NCBI GenBank assembly: GCA_020848855.1
Contig: JADLHH010000558.1
Coordinates: 1 to 6,359, forward strand
Source: Anaerolineae bacterium
Lineage (GTDB): Bacteria; Chloroflexota; Anaerolineae; Aggregatilineales; Phototrophicaceae
Direction: 5' to 3'
Length of the DNA: 6,359 nucleotides
Each line of letters opens with the position of its first letter. Position 1 is the stretch's first letter. Positions 1-6,071 of this stretch are shown here, piece after piece. The notes below the pieces were generated by a model. That model did not search any database and was not told the DNA's origin. It was given only the letters and a program-made list of their open reading frames with translations. The position numbers were made by a program, and so were the translations under genes.

Positions 1-152
1 ATCGTCGGGATGAGCGGCAGCGGCGTCGAGCGCGGAGTCGGGGTCAGGGTCGGGCGAGCCGTTGGCTCGGCGCCGCGAAAACGCTTGCACGAAGCCAGCA
101 GGAGCGCGACGCAGACCAGCCCGATGATGAGGATGTGCGTTTTGCGGTTAAT
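1..152 (-). CDS. Lipoprotein, N-terminal part (ATT start, truncated by window edge)
   Basis: Read leftward from 152, the frame gives 50 codons and is still open at base 1. The product has a textbook lipoprotein signal: a short basic n-region (N2, R3, K4), a hydrophobic core at about residues 7-19, and the lipobox L-A-S-C with C22 as the lipidated cysteine. A Pro/Thr-rich linker follows (about residues 30-50), typical of the stalk that holds a lipoprotein domain away from the membrane. The functional domain lies outside the window, so no role can be given. The only plausible start is ATT at 152-150. An in-frame TAG lies at 182-180, there is no in-frame ATG, GTG or TTG between it and the lipobox, and GGAGG sits 7 bases before the ATT. 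The gene follows the 460-residue envelope protein by 64 bases on the same strand with no terminator between them, so co-transcription is likely. A sequencing error turning ATG into ATT is the main alternative. Confidence 0.75.
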   Translation of the reverse strand, partial: MNRKTHILIIGLVCVALLLASCKRFRGAEPTARPTLTPTPRSTPLPLIPT

Positions 153-159
153 CGGCGTG

Positions 160-164
160 CCTCC
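160..164 (-). promoter_or_regulatory. Shine-Dalgarno GGAGG that fixes an ATT start
   Basis: On the minus strand GGAGG occupies 164-160, followed by 7 bases and then ATT at 152-150. This is ideal spacing for initiation, and the next codons encode a complete signal peptide. No standard start codon in this frame has a ribosome-binding site. Confidence 0.7.
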
Positions 165-216
165 ACGATCACTACTTGCCTACCGTAATCGTAACCGTCT
201 TCGCCGCTTCCATAAC

Positions 217-1599
217 TTAAGGCTTGACCAGCTCCACGCTGCGCGCCCCGACGACGTTGTTCAGCGAGTCGATGCCCACCTGCTCGTGAATCAAGCCTGC
301 CCAGCAGTTCTGCGGGTTGTACGCTTCGAGATCGGTCATGCGCACCGCGCCCCACACCACCGCCCGCGCCCCGGCTGGCAGGTAGCGGTAGGTGTTGCCG
401 GTCGCCGGGTCATAGGCGGTTTCGAGGACACTCTCGTCGCCAATCGCCCAGCGCCAGGGGTAGTCGCTCATCGCCGTCTCGCAGTCGATGCCCACGCGCC
501 ACGCGCCGGCTTCATCCGGCAGCCCCAGCGTCGATGCCCGCTGATCCCACTCGTACACCGTGCCCGGCTCCGGTCCCGATGTGCGGATCGGCACGTCGCC
601 GTAGTTCTCGACCGTCAGCTTGAACACCAGCAGATCGCCAACCGTCAGGCTGAGGTCGTTCATGTTCAGCGCCGCCGGGTCGTCCGGCGAATCGATCAAA
701 TCGCCCGGCTCGTCGCGCGCCGTCAGGAAACGGTCTTCCCACGCGCGCGTCTCGAAGACGACGGTCGCGCCGGTGGGCTGCGGGATGATCTGTGCGTAAG
801 GTTTGCCGCCCTGCTCGATGGTCAGTTCGGCGATGCGCTGCACTTCCTGCCCAACGGCGTCGCGCGCGAACGCCACCACCTGATACGTACCATCAGGTGG
901 CGGGTCGGCGTTGAGGTCGACGCCGCCGTCGTAGTCGAACAGATGCCGCCCGTACTGGTTCGGCAGCACGTCCTGCTGGTACTCTGCCAGGTAGATCGGC
1001 TGCCCGGTGGCGTCGATCAAATAGGCAGTCAGGTTCGCGTCCTTATTCAGAAACACGTTGATGTAGGTGCGGTCGGCGATACCGTCCTGATTCGGCGTGA
1101 AGGTTGGCGGAAACACCGTGAATTCGGGCATCAGCGGCAGCGCCGCGTCGCCATTTTCGATCACCAGCGTGCCGCCGTGTTCGTCGCTATTGCCATCGTC
1201 ATCGACCGCCGTCAGGCTCCACGTATACGTCCCATCCGGGATCAGTCGGCGGACGATCTCCTGCTCGCCGAACGATTCGCCCGGCAGCGTAAAACCATCA
1301 ACCACGCCGCTGAACGCCACGCTGTAGTGGTCGGGAATGCGCGCCGCGTCCTGGCGGAAGCCGTATACGCTGCCGTCCTCGCCGGTGAACGTCAGCGAAA
1401 CGCGGGCGTTACGCGAAAGCTCGTAGCTCAGGATGGTGACATCGTCGCTCCCGTCGGCGTTGGGGGTGATCGTCGTCGGCGCGAATGCGGCGTCAATGAT
1501 CAGCGGACGCGACGGCGCGATCAGATACTGCCCGATCACGACCACCACAACCAGCGCCGCCAGCGCGGCGATCAACGTAAGCCAAACTGGAATCCGCAT
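217..1599 (-). CDS. Membrane-anchored extracellular protein with two FlgD/CHU_C-like Ig repeats
   Basis: This is a 460-residue protein. Residues 5-27 form one long hydrophobic segment with no clear signal-peptidase site, so it is probably an N-terminal anchor with the rest outside the membrane. Two related repeats follow, at about 40-148 and 160-265. Each opens with a T-P-N-x-D-G-x-x-D motif (residues 45-53 and 168-176). Each also has a P-D-G-T-Y strand (121-125 and 235-239) and ends near an I-E-x-G turn. This is the pattern of FlgD-type and CHU_C-type Ig-like modules, in which the Asp/Asn-rich loop may bind calcium. Residues about 285-460 form a separate Trp-rich domain with cysteines C373 and C432 that could pair outside the cell; I do not recognise its family. 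The start is ATG at 1599-1597 with GAGG 4 bases upstream, and the stop is TAA at 219-217. A surface scaffold or binding role is inferred; no catalytic motif is visible. Confidence 0.88.
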   Translation of the reverse strand: MRIPVWLTLIAALAALVVVVVIGQYLIAPSRPLIIDAAFAPTTITPNADGSDDVTILSYELSRNARVSLTFTGEDGSVYGFRQDAARIPDHYSVAFSGVVDGFTLPGESFGEQEIVRRLIPDGTYTWSLTAVDDDGNSDEHGGTLVIENGDAALPLMPEFTVFPPTFTPNQDGIADRTYINVFLNKDANLTAYLIDATGQPIYLAEYQQDVLPNQYGRHLFDYDGGVDLNADPPPDGTYQVVAFARDAVGQEVQRIAELTIEQGGKPYAQIIPQPTGATVVFETRAWEDRFLTARDEPGDLIDSPDDPAALNMNDLSLTVGDLLVFKLTVENYGDVPIRTSGPEPGTVYEWDQRASTLGLPDEAGAWRVGIDCETAMSDYPWRWAIGDESVLETAYDPATGNTYRYLPAGARAVVWGAVRMTDLEAYNPQNCWAGLIHEQVGIDSLNNVVGARSVELVKP

Positions 1600-1635
1600 A
1601 GCGCCTCATCCACTCATCGAAACCAAACCAACGCG

Positions 1636-1664
1636 AGTCTAAGCGCTGCAGCCGCAGAAATCAA
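1636..1664 (-). promoter_or_regulatory. Candidate promoter for the 460-aa envelope gene
   Basis: On the minus strand TTGATT (1664-1659) is followed after exactly 17 bases by TAGACT (1641-1636). Each hexamer matches 4 of 6 positions of the sigma-70 consensus. The -10 lies about 37 bases before the ATG at 1599. The spacing is right, but the hexamers are weak. Confidence 0.35.
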
Positions 1665-1707
1665 TGTCGCGCGTAGCGAACGAAGGTCGACCGTCGGCAT
1701 TCGTTTC

Positions 1708-1731
1708 GTAGGGGCGCACGGCTGTGCGCTC
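1708..1731. repeat. Single palindromic module, GTAGGGGC family
   Basis: The module begins with GTAGGGGC (1708-1715), the same 8 bases as the paired element at 1793. It forms a hairpin with a perfect 6-bp core, GCGCAC (1714-1719) and GTGCGC (1724-1729), around a GGCT loop. Compared with the paired element the loop is two bases shorter and the stem carries different bases. It looks like a solitary or decayed copy of the same dispersed repeat. Confidence 0.6.
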
Positions 1732-1792
1732 GCACCTGACCACCACATTTTCGACGCTCCGCACAGTCGGACAGTCATGCAAACCGGGACAG

Positions 1793-1854
1793 GTAGGGGC
1801 AGACCCGTGTGTCTGCCCGGCTGCACTTGGGCGAACACAGAGGTTCGCCCCTAC
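1793..1854. repeat. REPIN-like element: two facing palindromic modules
   Basis: The 62-bp element is bounded by perfect 8-bp inverted ends, GTAGGGGC (1793-1800) and GCCCCTAC (1847-1854). The left module is a hairpin of GGGCAGAC (1797-1804) with GTCTGCCC (1811-1818). The right module is a hairpin of GGGCGAAC (1829-1836) with GTTCGCCC (1843-1850). Both are perfect 8-bp stems with 6-base loops. When the right half is reverse-complemented it matches the left half at 20 of 26 positions. Four of the six differences are paired stem changes that keep the hairpin, and the other two fall in the loop. This is the architecture of a REP doublet. No transposase is in the window, so mobility would depend on a protein encoded elsewhere. 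Confidence 0.7.
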
Positions 1855-1936
1855 ATCCTCGCACAGCCGATGTCGCTTGCGCCGGCGCGTCATTCACACT
1901 ATATTTGCCTATAGCAGTCGAACTTCTGGTCGACGC

Positions 1937-1965
1937 TTTACCCCAATTCCGCATTGGAGTAAAAT
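1937..1965 (+). promoter_or_regulatory. Candidate sigma-70-type promoter of lon
   Basis: TTTACC (1937-1942) and TAAAAT (1960-1965) are separated by 17 bases; they match 4 of 6 and 5 of 6 consensus positions. Transcription would begin near 1972, giving a leader of about 30 bases before the lon ATG at 2002. No heat-shock operator was recognised beside it. Confidence 0.5.
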
Positions 1966-2001
1966 AGAACCTTACCCCCCGGTACGCGAAGTAAAGGAAT
2001 C

Positions 2002-4446
2002 ATGTTGACCGACTCAACAGGCGCGAACGACTTCTATATCATCGAAAATGCCGAGCCGGATGAAGATGGCTTGATCGAATGCCCGGTCGTCCCGCTGCGC
2101 GAAGGCGCGATCTTCCCCAACGTCATCTCGCCGATCGCGCTGACCGGCAAGCGCGCCATCAATGGGGCGGAAGCGTCGCAGGAACCCCAGCCGACCATTA
2201 TCGGCGTCGCGCAGATCGACCCCAACACGGTCGATCCGGGCGCGGACAAGCTGTACACGGTCGGCGTCGAAATCGCGCTGGGGCGCATCCTGCGCCTGCC
2301 GGATAACAGCTTCAGCGCGCTCGGTCAGGGGCGGCGGCGCGTCGAAATCGTGCGCTTCACCCAGACACGCCCGTATCTGATCGCCAAAGCGCGCCCCCTG
2401 GCGGAGATTAACCCGAACACCCGCCGCACCAACGCCATGATGCAGGCGGTGCTCAACCTGTTCAAGCGGGCGATTGAGCTGAACGACAACATCCCGGAAG
2501 AAGTGCTGCTCTACGCGCTCAATGCCAACAACCCCGGCTGGCTGGCAGACCTGATCGGCTCGACGCTGACGCTGCCGGCGGAGGAACGCCAGCGATTGCT
2601 GGAGACGCTCAACGTTGAAGAGCGGCTGGATCGAGTCGCCGAGCTGCTCAGCCAGGAATTGAGCGTCCTCGAACTCAAGGACGAGATCACCAGCCAGGTG
2701 CATCAGGAGATGGACCGCACCCAGCGCGAAATCTACCTGCGCGAGCAGATGCGTGTCATCCAGAACGAACTGGGTGAGGAAGACGTCTTCCAGCAGGAGA
2801 TCAGCGAAGTCCGCGAGCAGATTGCGCAGGCGCAGCTACCGCCGGAAGTTAACGAGAAAGCGCTGAAGGAACTCAGCCGCCTGGCGATGATGCCGCCGAT
2901 GTCGCCGGAAGTCGGCATCGTGCGGACGTATATCGACTGGCTGACCGGCGTGCCCTGGCACCAAGCCACCGAGGATCAGCTTGAAGTGGCGACGGCGCAG
3001 GATATCCTCGACCGTGAGCACTACGGCTTGCCGAAGGTGAAAGACCGCATCCTCGAATATATCGCCGTGCGTCGGCTCGCCCCGGATGAGCAGAACAGCC
3101 CGATTTTGTGCTTCGTGGGACCGCCTGGCGTCGGCAAAACGTCGCTCGGCAAGAGCATCGCCTCGGCGCTGGGGCGCGAATTCGTGCGCGTAAGCCTGGG
3201 CGGGGTGCGCGACGAAGCCGAGATTCGCGGTCACCGCCGCACGTACATCGGCGCGATGCCCGGTCGTATCGTGCAGACGATGCGCCGCGCCGGGACGGTC
3301 AACCCGGTGTTCATGCTCGACGAGATCGACAAGCTGGGCATGGATTTTCGCGGCGACCCGGCGGCGGCGCTGCTCGAAATCCTCGACCCGGAGCAGAATT
3401 TCGCCTTCTCGGATCATTATCTCGACGTGCCTTACGATCTCTCGAAGGTGCTGTTCATCACTACCGCCAACGAGCTAGACCCGCTGCCGCCCGCCCTGCT
3501 CGACCGGCTGGAGCTGATCGACTTCCCCGGCTACATCGAGGAAGAGAAGATCGCCATTGCCCGCCAGTTCCTGATCCCGAAGGCGATTCAAGTCAACGGC
3601 TTGACCGATCACAAAGTCCATTTCAGCGACTCCGCCCTGCGCACGCTGATCCGCGAATACACCTACGAGGCGGGCGTGCGCAACCTCAACCGCGAGATCG
3701 CCAACGTCTGCCGAAAAGTCGCGCGGCAGGTCGCTGAGAAAAAGCGCCACCCCGCCCGCATCGACATCCGGCATCTCAACAAGTTCCTGGGACCCGCGCC
3801 GTTCGACGATTTGCGCGCCAACGATAAGGACGAGATCGGCGTGACGACCGGCATGGCGTGGACGCCGTTCGGCGGCGACATCCTGACGATTGAGGTACAG
3901 GTGCTGGCGGGCAAAGGCACGCTGCTGCTGACCGGTTCGCTCGGCGACGTGATGCAGGAATCGGCGCAGGCGGCGCTCAGCTATATGCGCTCGCGCGCCG
4001 AAGACCTGGGCGTGCCGTTCGACGATTTCGACAACCTCGACGTACACGTCCATGTGCCCGAAGGCGCTGTCCCGAAGGATGGACCGTCCGCCGGGATCAC
4101 GCTGGCAACGTCGATCATCTCGGCATTCACCGAGCGCAAAGTCCGCAGCGACTTCGCCATGACCGGCGAGATCACCCTGCGCGGCAAGGTGCTGCCGATT
4201 GGCGGCGTCAAGGAGAAGGTGCTGGCGGCGCACCGGGCGCGCATCAAGCACATCATCCTGCCCAAGATGAACGAGCGCGATATGGTCGATGTGCCAAAGG
4301 AAACGCGCCAGCAGCTTGACATTCACTACGTCGAAAACATGCAGGAAGTACTCGACCTGGTGCTGCTGCCGGAGCCAACCGGCGAGCGTCGGCTCGAACG
4401 GATTCGCCGCGAGCGCGATAAAGACTCGCAGGACGACGAGTCATGA
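2002..4446 (+). CDS. lon: ATP-dependent Lon protease (LonA, S16 family)
   Basis: This 814-residue protein is a complete LonA, slightly longer than E. coli Lon (784). LonA is a soluble hexamer that unfolds and degrades misfolded and short-lived regulatory proteins using ATP. The domain order is as follows. Residues 1-23 are a short acidic tail. The N-terminal substrate-recognition domain starts with the I-E-C-P-V-V-P-L-R strand (25-33) and a helical coiled region reaches about 330. The AAA+ module has Walker A G-P-P-G-V-G-K-T (373-380), Walker B L-D-E-I-D (439-443), sensor-1 N490, probable arginine finger R502 and sensor-2 R560. The protease domain (about 600-790) carries catalytic S696 in P-K-D-G-P-S-A-G and K739 in G-G-V-K-E-K, with the usual Ser-Lys spacing of 43. 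The C-terminal tail is charged. ATG at 2002 has AAAGGA only 3 bases upstream; the next codon, TTG at 2005, would be better spaced and is a possible alternative start. No frameshift or missing residue is seen. Confidence 0.98.
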   Translation: MLTDSTGANDFYIIENAEPDEDGLIECPVVPLREGAIFPNVISPIALTGKRAINGAEASQEPQPTIIGVAQIDPNTVDPGADKLYTVGVEIALGRILRLPDNSFSALGQGRRRVEIVRFTQTRPYLIAKARPLAEINPNTRRTNAMMQAVLNLFKRAIELNDNIPEEVLLYALNANNPGWLADLIGSTLTLPAEERQRLLETLNVEERLDRVAELLSQELSVLELKDEITSQVHQEMDRTQREIYLREQMRVIQNELGEEDVFQQEISEVREQIAQAQLPPEVNEKALKELSRLAMMPPMSPEVGIVRTYIDWLTGVPWHQATEDQLEVATAQDILDREHYGLPKVKDRILEYIAVRRLAPDEQNSPILCFVGPPGVGKTSLGKSIASALGREFVRVSLGGVRDEAEIRGHRRTYIGAMPGRIVQTMRRAGTVNPVFMLDEIDKLGMDFRGDPAAALLEILDPEQNFAFSDHYLDVPYDLSKVLFITTANELDPLPPALLDRLELIDFPGYIEEEKIAIARQFLIPKAIQVNGLTDHKVHFSDSALRTLIREYTYEAGVRNLNREIANVCRKVARQVAEKKRHPARIDIRHLNKFLGPAPFDDLRANDKDEIGVTTGMAWTPFGGDILTIEVQVLAGKGTLLLTGSLGDVMQESAQAALSYMRSRAEDLGVPFDDFDNLDVHVHVPEGAVPKDGPSAGITLATSIISAFTERKVRSDFAMTGEITLRGKVLPIGGVKEKVLAAHRARIKHIILPKMNERDMVDVPKETRQQLDIHYVENMQEVLDLVLLPEPTGERRLERIRRERDKDSQDDES

Positions 4447-4452
4447 AGCATC

Positions 4453-4561
4453 GCCCGACGCTCAAAGCATCGGGCTACGAGTTCAAGCCTGCTGAACCAG
4501 GCTTTAGAGAGCCGTCTTTAGGCGGCTTGATTTACCCAGCCGGAGGCTTTGAGCCTCTGGC
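4453..4561. repeat. Array of four consecutive hairpins between lon and the regulator
   Basis: Nearly the whole lon-regulator gap is palindromic. Hairpin 1 (4453-4475) has 10-base arms with one mismatch and a CAA loop. Hairpin 2 (4485-4504) has perfect AAGCCTG/CAGGCTT arms. Hairpin 3 (4510-4527) has AGCCGTC/GGCGGCT arms with one G-T pair and a TTTA loop. Hairpin 4 (4539-4561) has 10-base arms with one G-T pair and a TTG loop. TCAAGCC (4483-4489) can also pair perfectly with GGCTTGA (4524-4530), giving a competing outer stem. Hairpin 3 is followed by TTGATTT, a poor U-tract, so it could at most be a weak terminator. The density and modular look suggest a dispersed repeat mosaic rather than one dedicated terminator. 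It may also protect the 3' end of lon mRNA. Confidence 0.65.
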
Positions 4562-4566
4562 GGAGG
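4562..4566 (+). promoter_or_regulatory. Shine-Dalgarno of the regulator, abutting hairpin 4
   Basis: GGAGG at 4562-4566 stands 9 bases before ATG 4576, which sets this start rather than the in-frame TTG at 4549 inside the loop of hairpin 4. The site begins one base after the hairpin ends. GAGGC (4563-4567) could pair with GCCTC (4553-4557), which otherwise belongs to the right arm of hairpin 4. Confidence 0.65.
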
Positions 4567-4575
4567 CAAAACGCG

Positions 4576-5997
4576 ATGGCTTCAGATGATCTGTGGCTCC
4601 TGGTCAAAAGCGGGCGTTCGGAGCGCCTCGACTGGTTGAGCGAGAACGCGCCGCTCGACACGATGGCGGCGATCCTCACGGCAATGGCGAACAGCCAGGG
4701 CGGGACGCTGGTGCTTGGCTTGATCGGACCGACCGCGACGCTGCTGGGCGTGCGCGACGCCAGTTCCGCCATCGACCGCGTGATCCAGGCGGCGCTTTCT
4801 ATCGAGCCGGCGCTGATCATCCCCATGCCCCGCCCGGCGACGCTCAAGGAAAAACAGGTCGTCGTCGTTCACATCCCGCCGGGGATGCCGCACGTCTACG
4901 CGCTGGATGGGCGCTATCTGATCCGGCAGGGCATCGAAAACACGGCGCTCAAGCCGCGCGAGCTTCGCCGTCTGATCATCGAGCGCGGCGAACTCAGCTT
5001 CGAGACCGACATCGCGCACGGCACCAGCCTGGACGACATCGACTGGGACAAGGCGAAAGCCTACCTGACCACGCTCGGCGGCATCAACGAAGCCGAAGTC
5101 GAAATGGCGCTGTTCCGGCGCGGCTGCCTCACCCAGCAGGAAGGACGCCTGCGCCCCACCAACGCCGGAATCCTGCTGTTCGGCAAAGACCCGCAGCGCC
5201 ATATTCGCGGCGCAGAAATCACCGCCGCGCGCTTCCCCGGCGACACCATGAGCGACAGCTTCAAGCGCGAGGATATCGGCGGGACGATCCCTGACCAGAT
5301 ACGCCGTGCCGAAGCCTTCCTGCGCGACCATCTGCGCAAGGATGTCAGTATCGGGCGGACGATGGCGCGCGACGAATCGTTCGAATACCCGCTCGAAGCC
5401 GCTCGCGAGCTGGTCGTCAACGCCGCCGCCCACCGCGATTACAGCATCGCGGGTGACGGCATCCGGCTGTTCATCTTCCGCAGCCGCATGGAAGTCACCA
5501 GCCCCGGCGGCTTGCCGGGACCCGTCACCATCGACAACATCAAGGACGAGCGCTTCTCGCGCAACCCGGTTATCGTGCAGGTGCTTTCGGACATGGGCTT
5601 CATCGAGCGCCTCGGCTACGGTGTTGACCGTGTGATCGACCTGATGCAGGAGAAGAAGCTGCGCGCCCCGCAGTTCGAGGAGACGGCGGGCGGCTTTCGG
5701 GTCTCGCTCTACAACGACCCGGTCGAAGAGAAGCCGGTCGAGCCGCCCAAGCCCGATCCGTTCAAGCTGGATGGGCAGTACAAGGGAAAGCCGCTCAATA
5801 CGCGCCAGGAAGTCGCGCTGCTGTACGTGCTCCGCGACGGCAACAGCCGCATCACCAACAGTGACCTGCAGACGCTCTGCCCGGACGTTCACCCGGAAAC
5901 GATCCGGCGCGACCTTGCCGATCTCGTGGCGAAGGACATTTTACGCAAGTTGGGGGAAAAACGCGGCTCGTACTACGTGCTGAATGACGCCACGTAG
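4576..5997 (+). CDS. AlbA_2 / HATPase_c_4 / winged-helix transcriptional regulator
   Basis: This 473-residue protein has the architecture of the predicted regulators in COG2865. Residues about 5-130 resemble the Schlafen-type AlbA_2 domain, with A-N-S-Q-G-G-T-L-V-L-G (38-48), a later L-G-V and the Y-L-I-R-Q-G strand (114-119). The family's usual E-F-K near the start is replaced by R-L-D-W-L (17-21). Residues about 185-365 carry the ATP-binding region: E-L-V-V-N-A-A-A-H-R-D-Y (278-289) is the N-box and R-L-G-Y-G-V-D-R-V (345-353) is a glycine-rich segment. A Pro/Lys-rich linker (about 380-398) leads to a winged helix (about 405-470) with recognition helix P-E-T-I-R-R-D-L (440-447), DeoR-like. 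It is probably a cytoplasmic DNA-binding regulator; its ligand and targets are unknown. It lies 129 bases after lon on the same strand, with no convincing promoter of its own, so read-through from lon is likely. Confidence 0.9.
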   Translation: MASDDLWLLVKSGRSERLDWLSENAPLDTMAAILTAMANSQGGTLVLGLIGPTATLLGVRDASSAIDRVIQAALSIEPALIIPMPRPATLKEKQVVVVHIPPGMPHVYALDGRYLIRQGIENTALKPRELRRLIIERGELSFETDIAHGTSLDDIDWDKAKAYLTTLGGINEAEVEMALFRRGCLTQQEGRLRPTNAGILLFGKDPQRHIRGAEITAARFPGDTMSDSFKREDIGGTIPDQIRRAEAFLRDHLRKDVSIGRTMARDESFEYPLEAARELVVNAAAHRDYSIAGDGIRLFIFRSRMEVTSPGGLPGPVTIDNIKDERFSRNPVIVQVLSDMGFIERLGYGVDRVIDLMQEKKLRAPQFEETAGGFRVSLYNDPVEEKPVEPPKPDPFKLDGQYKGKPLNTRQEVALLYVLRDGNSRITNSDLQTLCPDVHPETIRRDLADLVAKDILRKLGEKRGSYYVLNDAT

Positions 5998-6009
5998 GCG
6001 GATCGTTGA

Positions 6010-6038
6010 TTGCTCCTTGCGTAAGTCTGTTTTATAGT
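6010..6038 (+). promoter_or_regulatory. Candidate promoter of the right-hand lipoprotein gene
   Basis: TATAGT (6033-6038) matches 5 of 6 positions of the -10 consensus and stands 17 bases after TTGCTC (6010-6015), which keeps only the TTG of the -35. The short AT-rich stretch stands out in this GC-rich gap. Transcription would begin near 6045, about 27 bases before the ATG. Confidence 0.45.
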
Positions 6039-6071
6039 GTTATTGCCGGGCTTTGCGAAAGGAATATTGTC

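Larger units (their letters stand above)
1600..2001. other. Divergent intergenic region between the envelope operon and lon
   Basis: These 402 bases separate two divergently transcribed units. I see outward-facing promoter candidates at each end, three GTAGGGGC-type palindromic modules in the middle (1708-1731 and 1793-1854), and a small inverted repeat, CTATA-N6-TATAG, at 1899-1914. No supported gene lies here. The short open frames that cross the palindromes on both strands lack ribosome-binding sites and encode mainly the repeat sequence. No CIRCE element (TTAGCACTC-N9-GAGTGCTAA) is present. Confidence 0.7.

Noticed and set aside
44..355. 103-codon minus-strand frame overlapping the end of the 460-aa gene and the lipoprotein start
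   Set aside because: It conflicts with both frames, which carry clear signals (Ig repeats, lipobox), and has no ribosome-binding site.
1708..1854. CRISPR array
   Set aside because: Only three diverged palindromic modules exist, in mixed orientation, without equal spacers or cas genes.
1614..1893. Short minus-strand frames across the palindromes
   Set aside because: They mostly translate the repeat modules, overlap each other in different frames and lack start signals.
10..1914. 634-codon open frame on the plus strand
   Set aside because: It lies antisense to the well-supported 460-aa protein and the lipoprotein start. Its product is rich in Arg, Val and His with no domain pattern, as expected for the complement of GC-rich coding sequence.
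3475..4326. Minus-strand open frame of 283 codons within lon (and similar ones at 2014-2703 and 2836-3417)
   Set aside because: These are shadows of the lon coding strand, whose reading frame is unambiguous from conserved motifs.
2002..4446. Defence-type Lon-like protein such as BrxL
   Set aside because: The full LonA architecture with N-terminal domain, AAA+ and Ser-Lys protease aligns with housekeeping Lon, and no phage-defence partners are present.
4510..4533. Strong intrinsic terminator after lon
   Set aside because: The hairpin is good, but the following TTGATTT is interrupted and short, so only weak termination could be claimed.
4549..4575. TTG start adding 9 residues to the regulator
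   Set aside because: The TTG lies in the loop of hairpin 4 with no proper Shine-Dalgarno, whereas ATG 4576 has GGAGG 9 bases upstream.
4582..5892. 436-codon open frame on the minus strand
   Set aside because: It is antisense to the AlbA_2 regulator, has low-complexity composition with many D, V, A and R residues and no recognisable domain. It is a shadow frame.
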